A DNA stretch of 64,000 bases, taken from assembly GCF_017329565.1 (NCBI RefSeq), contig NZ_JAFMTT010000005.1. The stretch is one strand, 5' to 3'. The notes under the pieces were generated by a model. That model was given only the letters and a program-made list of their open reading frames with translations. It made no database searches and was not told the DNA's origin. This document shows, in pieces, positions 1 to 8,259 of the stretch. The DNA is from Alicyclobacillus mali. GTDB taxonomy: Bacteria > Bacillota > Bacilli > Alicyclobacillales > Alicyclobacillaceae. A program made the translations under genes and the position numbers. Position 1 is the first letter of the stretch; every line of letters begins with the position of its first letter.

Positions 1-651
1 GTCCGACGCTGCGCGAGCGGGCGCGGGCGTCAGGCGGCGGATGCGGCGCACGGCCTCCTCAACCTGCGCCACGGGCACCGACAGACTGGACGCAATGTCG
101 GCGAAGCGACCTTCCGCGACGTCGCTCAGATGGCAGCGAATGATGGAAGCCATGATCGACTGCATGGGCTGCCGCTCGTTCCGGAGTTGCAACAGGAGAC
201 AGGATGTGAGATCTTCCGCGCCGATGCCGGGTGGATCGCACGACTGGAGCGCGGCGAGCGCCGCTCGCGCTTGGTCTCGCGAAGCACCGAGGCGCCCGGC
301 GATCACGTCGATGGGCTCGGCGAGGTAGCCGCGCTCGTCGAGATCGTCCGCCAGATAGAGCGCGATGCGGAGCACCGGGGCCGGGAGCCCCATGAGCCGG
401 AGCTCCTGCTTCAGCCGCTCCTCAAGCGGCTCGCGGCTCGCCACGCGCACCAGGGGATCCACATCGTCGGTGCGCATGGCGGCGGCAGGCCGTGGCCGCT
501 CGAATCGGAACCACGGCTCTTCCTCCGCAAACCGCTCCAGCTCTGCGGCGAGATCGGCCGATGCCAGTTGCAAGACGCGAAGCGACAGTCGCATCTCCGC
601 CGTGAGCCTGAGTTCCTGTTTCATGGAGAGCTCGAGACCGAGCGAATGCAT
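1..651 (-). CDS. rpoN: RNA polymerase sigma-54 factor RpoN (SigL), N-terminal part, cut by window edge
   Basis: Read leftward from an ATG at 651, the first 217 codons are visible and the gene runs off base 1. The product starts MHSLGLELSMKQELRLTAEM, the glutamine/leucine-rich activator-interacting region of sigma-54. It continues into the core-binding region with the family hallmark CDPPGIGAEDL followed by SCLLLQL. The C-terminal -12/-24 recognition part (RpoN box) lies outside the window. The ATG shares one base with the TGA of the upstream permease gene (TGATG), so translation is almost certainly coupled. An internal ATG at 624 is possible, but starting there would lose the conserved first residues. 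Sigma-54 transcribes only with AAA+ activators, two of which are encoded nearby. The permease-rpoN unit is preceded by a -24/-12 promoter. Confidence 0.93.
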   Translation of the reverse strand, partial: MHSLGLELSMKQELRLTAEMRLSLRVLQLASADLAAELERFAEEEPWFRFERPRPAAAMRTDDVDPLVRVASREPLEERLKQELRLMGLPAPVLRIALYLADDLDERGYLAEPIDVIAGRLGASRDQARAALAALQSCDPPGIGAEDLTSCLLLQLRNERQPMQSIMASIIRCHLSDVAEGRFADIASSLSVPVAQVEEAVRRIRRLTPAPARAASD

Positions 652-2039
652 CACGACTTCGCCATCCTCGGCTTGTAGATGAGATAGTAGCCCAACAACA
701 CGAGCACAATGATGGGAACGCCGGCGTAAATGGCGACCCGCTGGCCCGGGATAAAGAGCAGGCTGACCGCGATGGCGAGGTTCAGCACCACGCCGAGAAT
801 CGGCACCACCGGGTAACCGGGCGTGCGGTACGCGAGCTTCGACACATCGCCGCCGTCGCGCACGTACTTGCGCCGGAAGCCGATCTGCGAGGCGCAGATG
901 ATGGCCCACGACAGCACGGCGATGAGCCCAATGCCGGAGACAATCCACAGGTACAGCGTATTCGGCGAGACGTCGTACAACCACAGGGACAGCGTGCCGA
1001 CGACGAGCGTCACGATGACCGACCACACCGGCACCTTCTGCTTGGAGAGATGCGTCAAAAACCGCGGCGCCATGCCGTCCAGCGCCATGGACCAGAGCAG
1101 CCGCGACGAGGCGTACGTCCAGGACGATCCGGCCGACAGCGCCGACGTGATCACGATGAGGTCCATGATGAGGTGCGCGGACGGAATCCCCGCGACTTGG
1201 AAGATGGTCGCGAACGGGCTGTCGTTTACGCCCGCCTTCTGCCAAGGAATGATGCCGACGAGAACGATCATCGAGATGACGTAGAACAGAAGGATGCGCA
1301 CGCTCGTGGTTCGCACGGCCCTCGGCACCGACTTCGCCGGGTCCTTGCTCTCGCCCGCGGCAATGCCGATGAGCTCAGTGCCGCTGTACGCGAAGCTGAC
1401 GGGCACGAGCGCGAGGAACACGGCACCGAGCCCATGCGGGAAGAGCCCGCCCTGCCCCGTGTAGTTGTGCAATCCAATCGCCGGGTGACCCGTGAGGCCG
1501 AACAGCGCAAGCACGCCCGCGACGCACGCCGCGATGATGCCGATGACCTTGATGCTCGCAAACCAGAATTCGCTCTCGCCGTACACCCCGACCCGCGTAA
1601 GATTGAGGGCGAGATAGATGGCGGCGAAAATCGCGTACCAGACCACGTCCGGCACGTGCGGCAGATACTGATGAATGATGATGTCCGCGGCAATCCACTC
1701 GCCGCCGATGGTGAACGCGCCGTTCAGCCAATACAGCCAAGCGCTCAAAAAGCCAATGGATGGACTGATAAATTCCTGCGCGTACGTCTTGAACGATCCC
1801 GCCACCGGCATGGCCGTCGCCAGTTCGCCGAGGCACATCATGACGATGGCCACGATCACGCCGCCGAGCACGTACGCCAGCACGGCACCGCCCGGCCCTG
1901 CCTGATTCACCGTGTAGCCGGAGCTCAGGAACAGCCCCGTCCCGATGACCCCTCCGATGGAAATCATGAACATGTGGCGCGCCTGCATCCCACGGCGCAG
2001 CTTCGATTCTTTCTCCAAAATGTCGTCCAACTGCTTCAT
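651..2039 (-). CDS. rocE: Amino acid permease, APC superfamily (RocE/LysP type)
   Basis: A 462-residue polytopic protein with about 12 membrane segments. The N-terminus (HMFMISIGGVIGTGLFLSSG) carries the APC signature glycine-rich helix 1, and SFAYSGTELIGIAAGE matches helix 6 of the AAT family. The likely role is proton-coupled uptake of arginine/ornithine, inferred from its position next to rocR and rocADF; GABA, lysine or proline cannot be excluded. I chose the ATG at 2039, which has GGAG upstream. A TTG 12 codons earlier would also be open. The stop overlaps the rpoN start, making a two-gene operon from the sigma-54 promoter at 2118-2133. The symbol is by context only. Confidence 0.85.
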   Translation of the reverse strand: MKQLDDILEKESKLRRGMQARHMFMISIGGVIGTGLFLSSGYTVNQAGPGGAVLAYVLGGVIVAIVMMCLGELATAMPVAGSFKTYAQEFISPSIGFLSAWLYWLNGAFTIGGEWIAADIIIHQYLPHVPDVVWYAIFAAIYLALNLTRVGVYGESEFWFASIKVIGIIAACVAGVLALFGLTGHPAIGLHNYTGQGGLFPHGLGAVFLALVPVSFAYSGTELIGIAAGESKDPAKSVPRAVRTTSVRILLFYVISMIVLVGIIPWQKAGVNDSPFATIFQVAGIPSAHLIMDLIVITSALSAGSSWTYASSRLLWSMALDGMAPRFLTHLSKQKVPVWSVIVTLVVGTLSLWLYDVSPNTLYLWIVSGIGLIAVLSWAIICASQIGFRRKYVRDGGDVSKLAYRTPGYPVVPILGVVLNLAIAVSLLFIPGQRVAIYAGVPIIVLVLLGYYLIYKPRMAKS

Positions 2040-2117
2040 GCGCGACGTCGTCTCTCCTCGTCTGGCTCGCGACAACGCTTACACGTGCGGCCGCGGCGTG
2101 TTTGACTCCCGTAGTGT

Positions 2118-2133
2118 AGCAAATCTTGTGCCA
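2118..2133 (-). promoter_or_regulatory. Sigma-54 -24/-12 promoter of the permease-rpoN operon
   Basis: On the minus strand the sequence reads TGGCACAAGATTTGCT, matching TGGCAC-N5-TTGCW at every conserved position, with the required 10 bases between GG and GC. The permease ATG is about 80 bases downstream. Because the operon's second gene is rpoN, this implies sigma-54-dependent expression of sigma-54. Confidence 0.88.
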
Positions 2134-2251
2134 AGCGCGCGACGCCCCTGATGTTGCACGGCGTCTTGCCTGACGCTCGGGTTCGGCAAGCATGGAGGCG
2201 CCACACGGGTACCACGTCAGGGTGCCATCCTGTTTGGCAGTGCCCATCTGC

Positions 2252-2315
2252 TTTGCAGGCGGAACAAGCGCTTGCTTCGATGCAAACGGCCCACACCTTT
2301 CTGCATGTGCATGCA
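2252..2315. promoter_or_regulatory. Candidate upstream activator region of the permease-rpoN promoter
   Basis: This stretch between rocR and the -24/-12 element holds TTTGCA (2252-2257), a 10-bp perfect palindrome CAAGCGCTTG (2265-2274), TGCAAA (2281-2286) and TGCATGTGCATGCA (2302-2315). The distance to the promoter, roughly 120-180 bp, suits an enhancer site for an AAA+ activator. Similar TGCAA/TTGCA half-sites precede the rocA and gab promoters. Assignment to RocR is inference. Confidence 0.45.
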
Positions 2316-3791
2316 TCAGGAGCGATATTGAGCTGGATCCACGCCCACCTCGCGCAGCCAGTACTGCAGGTTCTGGCGGGACATGCAGAGCCTTCGCGCC
2401 GCCTCCGAGACGTTCCCGTTCGTCTCTTCTAGCGCCGCCTGCAGCAACGTGCGCACATGATCTCGAATGAGCTGGTGAAACGACGTCCGCGCCTGCGGGG
2501 TGCCACCCAACCCGCGGCCTGGTACGTCACTTTGCGGCGGATGGGCAGCGGCATCGCCGCTCACTTCGGGGGCGCTCGCCGCGCTCCCCACCATCTCGCC
2601 GAGCGCCTGTTCCAGTCTGCGGCGCACGTGCCCCGGCAGATGCTGAAACCCTATCTTCGCCTCATCCTCCATGAGGTTCATGGCGCCTTCAATCACGTGC
2701 TCCAGCTCGCGCACGTTGCCAGGCCAGTCGTACGCCATGAACGCCTCCATGAGCTTCGGCTCGCAGCCTTCCGCGCGGAGCCCGAACGCGCCGTTCAACC
2801 GGCGGATGAAATGCGAGACAAGCGGCGGAATGTCCTCGCGGCGGGATCGCAGAGGGGGCACCGTGAGCGTCACGACACTCAGGCGATAAAACAGGTCCGG
2901 GCGAAGCCGGCCTTCGCGGATGGCCCGACCCGGCTCCTCGTTCATCGTGGCGAGGATACGCACATCCACGGGGCGATCCTTTAGATCTCCCACGCGGCGC
3001 ACCACGCGCTCCTGGAGCACGCGCAGCAACTTGGCCTGGAGCGGCGCCGACATGGCGTTCAGCTCGTCCAGAAGAAGCGTGCCCCCGTTTGCCTGCTCGA
3101 TGAGCCCCGGCCGATCCACCGCGCCCGTGAACGCCCCGCGCGCTGTGCCAAACAAGATGCCCTCGACGAGCGTGTCCGGAATGGCGGCGAGATTCTGCGA
3201 CACAAATGGCCCTTCGCGCCTCGGACTGGCCGCATGGATGCCCTGCGCCAGAAGCTCCTTGCCCGTGCCCGTCTCGCCGACGATGAGCACCGACGAGTCC
3301 GTGCGCGCGGCGCGCCGCGCCTGTTCCAAGACCTCGCGCATCGCGAGGCTCTCCGCGATGATGGACGCGAACGTGTAGCGCACGCCCGCCTGGCCAAACG
3401 CCGTGCTCCTCAACTGCTCGACGCTCGTCACATCGCGGGCAATCTCGACCGCGCCCACAATCCTCCCGCCGGCAAGCACGGGAAACGTCCGATTCACGGT
3501 GGTGATGGCCTGCCCGCGCCGGTTGAAGTAGGTCTGGCGCACATCGTCGCGCCGCACGCCGCGCCGCACGGCTTCAAGCAGCGTGCTCCCCGCGGCGTCC
3601 GGAAACGAGAACACGTCGTCGATCCGCCTGCCCAGCACGTCCTCCCGCGCCATCGCCTCAATGTCCGCCATCTTGCGGTTGTAAAACACGGTGACGCCCG
3701 CCGCATCCACCACGTGCACGCCCTCGTCCAGGGCATCGAGCGCCGCCTCCAACAAGCTGCGGCGAGCATCTGCGTCATCCAGCAACTGCAT
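2316..3791 (-). CDS. rocR: Sigma-54-dependent transcriptional activator, RocR type
   Basis: A 491-residue regulator with three parts. A PAS sensor domain spans about residues 15-120. The AAA+ domain has Walker A GETGTGKE at 172-179, the sigma-54 contact loop GAFTGA at 219-224, Walker B TLLLDE near 239-243 and the DWPGNVREL motif near 355-363. A Fis-type helix-turn-helix lies at about 455-483. The start at 3791 is preceded by AGGAGG with 6-base spacing; the frame stays open upstream, but that part overlaps the divergent promoter region. It is sandwiched between the permease-rpoN operon and rocADF, both with -24/-12 promoters. In Bacillus, RocR activates such genes in response to ornithine/citrulline; here the ligand is inferred. 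Confidence 0.88.
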   Translation of the reverse strand: MQLLDDADARRSLLEAALDALDEGVHVVDAAGVTVFYNRKMADIEAMAREDVLGRRIDDVFSFPDAAGSTLLEAVRRGVRRDDVRQTYFNRRGQAITTVNRTFPVLAGGRIVGAVEIARDVTSVEQLRSTAFGQAGVRYTFASIIAESLAMREVLEQARRAARTDSSVLIVGETGTGKELLAQGIHAASPRREGPFVSQNLAAIPDTLVEGILFGTARGAFTGAVDRPGLIEQANGGTLLLDELNAMSAPLQAKLLRVLQERVVRRVGDLKDRPVDVRILATMNEEPGRAIREGRLRPDLFYRLSVVTLTVPPLRSRREDIPPLVSHFIRRLNGAFGLRAEGCEPKLMEAFMAYDWPGNVRELEHVIEGAMNLMEDEAKIGFQHLPGHVRRRLEQALGEMVGSAASAPEVSGDAAAHPPQSDVPGRGLGGTPQARTSFHQLIRDHVRTLLQAALEETNGNVSEAARRLCMSRQNLQYWLREVGVDPAQYRS

Positions 3792-3870
3792 GGACCGCCT
3801 CCTCTCCGCATGTTCCAGCCTCGCTTGCATCAATATACAAAGAGCCATTTCGCGCCTGCCGGGATCGGCA

Positions 3871-3887
3871 TGCAAGCCTAGTTTGCA
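3871..3887. promoter_or_regulatory. Inverted repeat, candidate activator site for rocADF
   Basis: TGCAA-GCCTAGT-TTGCA is a 5-bp inverted repeat centred about 85 bp upstream of the -24 element of rocA. The position suits an enhancer for RocR. The half-site recurs upstream of the other two sigma-54 promoters in the window. Confidence 0.5.
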
Positions 3888-3963
3888 GCTCAAGGTCGAA
3901 AAGCGCAAGGCCCGCTTTCGCATGCCCTGCTGCGCCGATGGCCCTTCATCCGCGCTGGCCATT

Positions 3964-3979
3964 TGGCACAAAGTTTGCT
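3964..3979 (+). promoter_or_regulatory. Sigma-54 -24/-12 promoter of rocA-rocD-rocF
   Basis: TGGCACAAAGTTTGCT matches the -24/-12 consensus, with GG and GC 10 bases apart. Transcription would start near 3990, about 60 bases before the rocA ATG. No sigma-A-like promoter of comparable quality was noticed in the same interval. Confidence 0.9.
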
Positions 3980-4049
3980 TCGATAGTACTCGTAGAGCCT
4001 GCGCGGACTCTGGCCCTACGCATCACACGCTCGTGAAGGAGGCCACACG

Positions 4050-5600
4050 ATGATTCCGTATCGCCCAGAACCTTTGACAGACTTCCACAACCCGGCCAAC
4101 CAGGAGGCGTTCGCCGCGGCGCTCGCCAAGGTCGAACAGGAACTCGGCCGGACGTATCCGCTCATCATCGGCGGCAAGCGCGTGGATACGGGCCGCTACA
4201 TTGAGTCCATCAACCCTTCCAGGAAGGCGGAGGTCATCGGCCGGGTCGCCATGGCCGGCCAGGACGAGATCGAGCAGGCGCTCGAAGCCGCCTGGGAGGC
4301 CTACCGGACCTGGTCGCGCATGCCGGTCATCGAGCGGGCCGCGCTGCTCTTCAAGACCGCGGCCATCATCCGCCGGAGAAAGCATGAGTTCTCGGCCTGG
4401 ATGCTGCTCGAGGCTGGCAAGAGCCGCGCGGAGGCCGACGCGGACACCGCCGAGGCCATCGACTTTCTGGAATACTACGGCCGGCAGATGATCGATCTCG
4501 CCCGCCGGGCCGACGACCTTCTCACACCCATCTCGGGCGAGGACAGCCACATCGAATACATCCCGCTCGGCGTGGGCGCCATCATCCCGCCGTGGAACTT
4601 CCCGCTCGCCATCGTGACGGGCATGACCGTGTCGGCCGTCGTCGCGGGCAACACCGTCCTCCTGAAGCCCGCCATCCAGACGCCCGTCATCGCCTACAAG
4701 CTGATGGAGGCGCTCGAAGAGGCCGGCATGCCGCCCGGCGTGGTCAACTTTGTCCCGGGCGATCCGGCCGAGATGGGCGACTTCATGGTCGGCCACAAGG
4801 ATGTGCGGTTCATCTCCTTCACCGGCTCGAAGCAGGTCGGCCTGCATCTGAATGAGCTGGCCGCCAAGCGCATCCCCGGCCAGCGCTGGATCAAGCGGTT
4901 CATCGCCGAGATGGGCGGCAAGGACGCCATCGTCGTGGACGAGGGCTACGACGTCCAGGCGGCCGCGCAGATCATCGCCCAGTCCGCCTTCGGCTTCTCC
5001 GGCCAGAAGTGCTCGGCGTGCTCGCGCGTCATCGCGCACGAGTCGCTCTACGATGAACTCGTCGATCGCGTCGCCGAGATCGCGAAGGCGTTTAAGGTGG
5101 GCGACGTGCGCGACGCGAGCGTCGGCACGGGGCCGGTCGTCGATCAGAAGGCGTTCGAGAAGGTGACCACCTACATCGAGATTGGGCGCGGCGAAGGGCG
5201 GCTCGTGGCGGGCGGCACGGCGTCGAACGAGACCGGCTTCTTCATCCAGCCGACGGTGTTCGCGGACGTGAAGCCAGACGCGCGGATCATGCAGGAGGAG
5301 ATCTTCGGCCCGGTGGTGGCAATCACAAAGGTGAAGTCGTTCGAGGAGGCCATCAACGTGGCCAACGGCACGGACTTCGGCCTCACCGGTTCCGTCCTGT
5401 CGACGAACCGCGAGCACCTGGCCTACGCGCGCCATCACTTCCACGTCGGCAACCTGTACTTCAACCGCAAGTGCACGGGCGCCATCGTCGGCGTGCACCC
5501 GTTCGGCGGGTTCAACATGTCCGGCACCGATTCGAAGGCGGGCGGCCCGGATTACCTGCTCCTCTTCACGCAGATGAAGAGCGTGTCGGAGCTTCTGTGA
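4050..5600 (+). CDS. rocA: 1-pyrroline-5-carboxylate (glutamate-semialdehyde) dehydrogenase
   Basis: A 516-residue NAD-dependent aldehyde dehydrogenase converting pyrroline-5-carboxylate/glutamate semialdehyde to glutamate, the last step of arginine and proline catabolism. Visible signatures are PWNFPLAI of the cofactor fold, the catalytic Glu stretch IAEMGGKDAIVVDE, and the catalytic Cys in FSGQKCSACSRVI. The tail HPFGGFNMSGTDSKAGGPDYL is typical of the PutA/RocA family. The start follows AAGGAGG. It is the first gene of rocA-rocD-rocF, driven by the -24/-12 promoter at 3964. A GC-rich hairpin separates it from rocD. Confidence 0.95.
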   Translation: MIPYRPEPLTDFHNPANQEAFAAALAKVEQELGRTYPLIIGGKRVDTGRYIESINPSRKAEVIGRVAMAGQDEIEQALEAAWEAYRTWSRMPVIERAALLFKTAAIIRRRKHEFSAWMLLEAGKSRAEADADTAEAIDFLEYYGRQMIDLARRADDLLTPISGEDSHIEYIPLGVGAIIPPWNFPLAIVTGMTVSAVVAGNTVLLKPAIQTPVIAYKLMEALEEAGMPPGVVNFVPGDPAEMGDFMVGHKDVRFISFTGSKQVGLHLNELAAKRIPGQRWIKRFIAEMGGKDAIVVDEGYDVQAAAQIIAQSAFGFSGQKCSACSRVIAHESLYDELVDRVAEIAKAFKVGDVRDASVGTGPVVDQKAFEKVTTYIEIGRGEGRLVAGGTASNETGFFIQPTVFADVKPDARIMQEEIFGPVVAITKVKSFEEAINVANGTDFGLTGSVLSTNREHLAYARHHFHVGNLYFNRKCTGAIVGVHPFGGFNMSGTDSKAGGPDYLLLFTQMKSVSELL

Positions 5601-5608
5601 CGGAATTC

Positions 5609-5628
5609 GGCGGGCGGTTTCGCCCGCC
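5609..5628 (+). repeat. Intercistronic hairpin between rocA and rocD
   Basis: GGCGGGCG-GTTT-CGCCCGCC forms an 8-bp all-G/C stem with a 4-base loop, starting 8 bases after the rocA stop and ending 16 bases before rocD. No T-run follows, so a stabilising or processing element is more likely than a full terminator. Confidence 0.6.
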
Positions 5629-5644
5629 TGTTGAGGTGAATCGC

Positions 5645-6856
5645 ATGGCGACACAGGTGACGAGCCGCGAGGCCCTGCGGCTCGAAGAGCAATATGGCGC
5701 AAAAAACTACCACCCGCTTCCCGTGGTGCTCGTCAAGGGCGAAGGCGTGTGGGTGTGGGACGCGGAGGGCAACCGCTACCTCGACATGCTGAGCGCGTAT
5801 TCGGCCCTCAACCAGGGTCACCGCCATCCGCGCATCACCCAGGCGCTCAAGGATCAGGCGGACGCCATCACGCTCACCTCGCGCGCGTTTTACAACGACA
5901 AGCTCGGCCAGCTTTACGAGCGCATCACGAGGCTCACGCACAAGGACATGGTGTTGCCGATGAACACGGGCGCCGAGGCGGTGGAGACGGCCATCAAGGC
6001 GGTCCGGCGCTACGCGTACGACGTCAAGGGCGTGCCGACGGATCAGGCCGAGATCATCGTGGCCGAACACAACTTCCACGGCAGGACCACGACCATCATC
6101 TCGTTCTCGAGCGATCCGGAATACCAGCGCGGCTTCGGCCCACTCACACCCGGCTTCCGCATCATTCCGTACGGGGACATCGAGGCGCTGAAGCAGGCCA
6201 TCACGGAGAACACCGCGGCGTTTCTCGTGGAGCCCATTCAGGGCGAGGCAGGCATCGTCGTGCCGCCTGCAGGCTACCTGCGAGAGGCGTACGACGTGTG
6301 CCGTCAGCACGGCGTGCTGTTTGTGGCGGATGAGATTCAGACGGGCCTCGGCCGCACCGGCCAGATGTTCGCGTGCGACTGGGAAGGCGTCGTGCCGGAC
6401 GTTTACATCCTCGGCAAGGCGCTCGGCGGCGGCGTGTTCCCCGTGTCCGCCGTGGCGGCAAACCGGGACATTCTCGGCGTGTTCGAACCCGGATCGCACG
6501 GGTCCACGTTCGGCGGCAATCCGCTCGGCGCGGCGGTGGCCATCGCGGCGCTCGACGTGATCGTCGAGGAAAAGCTGCCGGAGAAATCGCGCGCGCTCGG
6601 CGAGAAATTCCTCGGTTGGCTTCGCGAGCTCAAGCACCCCGCCATCAAGGAAGTGCGCGGCAGGGGACTCTTCATCGGCGTGGAGCTTCACGAGAAGGCG
6701 CGGCCGTACTGCGAGCGGCTGAAAGAGGCGGGGCTCTTGTGCAAAGAGACGCACGAAAACACGATTCGCTTCGCACCGCCCCTCGTCATCACGGAAGACG
6801 AACTGGCGTGGGCGTTTGAGCAGATCCGAGGCGTCTTCGCGGAAGAGGCGCGCTAG
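5645..6856 (+). CDS. rocD: Ornithine aminotransferase
   Basis: A 403-residue class III PLP aminotransferase that moves the delta-amino group of ornithine to 2-oxoglutarate, giving glutamate semialdehyde for RocA. Family marks are the N-terminal QYGAKNYHPLPVVL, the cofactor region NTGAEAVETAIK, the ADEIQTGLGRTG motif, and the Schiff-base lysine in ILGKALGGGVFPVSA. The start at 5645 is preceded by GAGGTG; the open frame extends further upstream into rocA, but that part has no family similarity. Middle gene of the roc operon. Confidence 0.95.
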   Translation: MATQVTSREALRLEEQYGAKNYHPLPVVLVKGEGVWVWDAEGNRYLDMLSAYSALNQGHRHPRITQALKDQADAITLTSRAFYNDKLGQLYERITRLTHKDMVLPMNTGAEAVETAIKAVRRYAYDVKGVPTDQAEIIVAEHNFHGRTTTIISFSSDPEYQRGFGPLTPGFRIIPYGDIEALKQAITENTAAFLVEPIQGEAGIVVPPAGYLREAYDVCRQHGVLFVADEIQTGLGRTGQMFACDWEGVVPDVYILGKALGGGVFPVSAVAANRDILGVFEPGSHGSTFGGNPLGAAVAIAALDVIVEEKLPEKSRALGEKFLGWLRELKHPAIKEVRGRGLFIGVELHEKARPYCERLKEAGLLCKETHENTIRFAPPLVITEDELAWAFEQIRGVFAEEAR

Positions 6857-6871
6857 AAAGCAGGGAGAGGC

Positions 6872-7768
6872 ATGAAGGACATTCATATCATCGGCGTCCC
6901 GTCCGACTACGGCCAGAACCGCCGCGGCGTGGACATGGGCCCGAGCGCCATCCGCTACGCGGGGCTGAAGGAGAAGCTTGAGCGGCTCGGCTATGAGGTG
7001 TCCGATCTCGGCGACGTGCCGGTACCGACGCCGGAGACGAGGCGGATTGAGCACCAGAAGCTGAAGTACCTGCGCGAGGTGGTCTCGGTCAGCGAGGCGC
7101 TCTGCCAGAAGGTGGAGGGCGTGCTCAAGGGCGGTCACACGCCCGTCATTCTGGGTGGCGATCACTCCATCGCCATCGGGAGCCTGGCGGGCATCGCGCG
7201 CGCAGGACAGCCGTTTGGCGTCATTTGGTTTGACGCGCACGGCGACATGAACACGGACGAGACGACGCCCTCGGGCAACATCCACGGCATGCCGCTCGCC
7301 GCGAGCCTCGGCCTTGGCCACGAGGCGCTGACCGGCATCGGCGGGATCCGGCCGAAGGTGAGGCCGGAGAACGTGGTGCTCGTCGGCGCGCGGTCCATCG
7401 ATCCGGAGGAGCGCGAGCTGATTCGCCAATCCGGCATTCACGTGTTCAGCATGCAGGACGTCGATCGGCGCGGTATGGACGCGGTCATGCAGGAGGCCAT
7501 CCGCATCGCGTCCGACGGCACGCGCGGCATCCACCTGAGTCTCGATCTCGACGCCCTCGATCCCATGTTCGCCCCGGGCGTCGGCACGCCGGTCAACGGC
7601 GGCTTCACCTACCGCGAGGGCCATCTCGCCATGGAGCTGTTGGCCGCGAGCGGCAAGCTGCTGTCGGTCGACGTCGTCGAGGTGAACCCCATTTTGGATC
7701 ACCGGAACCAGACGGGCCGTATGGCCGTGGAACTCTTGGAATCGCTGTTCGGCAAGCGCGTGATGTGA
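6872..7768 (+). CDS. rocF: Arginase
   Basis: A 298-residue Mn-dependent arginase/agmatinase-fold enzyme that hydrolyses arginine to ornithine and urea. All metal-binding motifs are present: GGDHSIAIGS, WFDAHGDMN and SLDLDALDP. The length equals that of typical bacterial arginases. It starts 15 bases after rocD behind GGGAGAGG and ends the operon; a strong terminator follows at 7772. With RocD and RocA it completes the route from arginine to glutamate. Confidence 0.95.
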   Translation: MKDIHIIGVPSDYGQNRRGVDMGPSAIRYAGLKEKLERLGYEVSDLGDVPVPTPETRRIEHQKLKYLREVVSVSEALCQKVEGVLKGGHTPVILGGDHSIAIGSLAGIARAGQPFGVIWFDAHGDMNTDETTPSGNIHGMPLAASLGLGHEALTGIGGIRPKVRPENVVLVGARSIDPEERELIRQSGIHVFSMQDVDRRGMDAVMQEAIRIASDGTRGIHLSLDLDALDPMFAPGVGTPVNGGFTYREGHLAMELLAASGKLLSVDVVEVNPILDHRNQTGRMAVELLESLFGKRVM

Positions 7769-7771
7769 AAC

Positions 7772-7811
7772 AAAACAGGGGTGCCCCGCGGTGCGGAGTC
7801 ACCCCTGTTTT
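7772..7811 (+). terminator. Terminator of the rocADF operon
   Basis: AAAACAGGGGTG and CACCCCTGTTTT form a 12-bp perfect stem around a 16-base loop, starting 3 bases after the rocF stop. The A/T flanks make it usable in both directions, so it could also end the minus-strand gene at 7840. Confidence 0.9.
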
Positions 7812-7839
7812 GCATCGCCCTGCGCAGAAGACCAAGACT

Positions 7840-8136
7840 TCAGCCCTTCGTCTCCACGTAGCGGACGTCGCCCATGCCGGCCACGTCCTTCTGCACCTCA
7901 ATGCGCCCCCGATCGTTCTCTCCGAGGACAATCCAGCGACACTCCGGCAATTCGCGCAGCGGTCGGTCGGCGAGATCGCCGAGATCGCAAAGTTGAAACA
8001 GCTCGCGCACCTGCTCAGCCACCTCGCCAAGGGTCGCCTCCGGATGCTGACGAAGCCAGCGGCGGGCTTTGCGCGCGAGGTCCTTGCCGGATCGCGTAAG
8101 ATACAAGATTTCCTGGTCCAAACTGCATTCCACCAC
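7840..8136 (-). CDS. Small hypothetical protein (98 aa)
   Basis: The frame opens with tandem GTG codons immediately after an in-frame TAG and is preceded only by a weak AGGTG. The predicted soluble protein has a basic helix (RKARRWLRQHP), an acidic segment (TLGEVAEQVRELFQL) and a C-terminal part ending in GMGDVRYVETKG. No family recognised. It lies convergent to rocF, and the rocF terminator would also serve it. The codon pattern looks coding, but the exact start is uncertain. Confidence 0.55.
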   Translation of the reverse strand: MVECSLDQEILYLTRSGKDLARKARRWLRQHPEATLGEVAEQVRELFQLCDLGDLADRPLRELPECRWIVLGENDRGRIEVQKDVAGMGDVRYVETKG

Positions 8137-8230
8137 CTATCGCTTGTTAAAGATCAATATACAAGAAAAAGACGGCCACGACATCAAAAATTCGCTAAAA
8201 AAACGCTTGCTGCGCGAGAAGGGGAACGAT

Positions 8231-8257
8231 GCTGGCAGGATGGGCGCGCCCGCCAGC
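8231..8257 (-). terminator. Hairpin after the GH130-type gene
   Basis: On the minus strand GCTGGCGGG and CCTGCCAGC pair (one G-U) around a 9-base loop, beginning a few bases after the stop codon. There is no clear T-run, so termination strength is uncertain. Confidence 0.55.
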
Positions 8258-8259
8258 CC

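Noticed and set aside
4023..5702. Long open frame antisense to rocA, also 5552-7702 antisense to rocD/rocF and 11134-13512 overlapping the lipoprotein and aldehyde dehydrogenase genes
   Set aside because: These are shadow frames of G+C-rich codon bias. Their translations are His/Arg/Asp-rich without family features, while the overlapping genes have full catalytic motifs.
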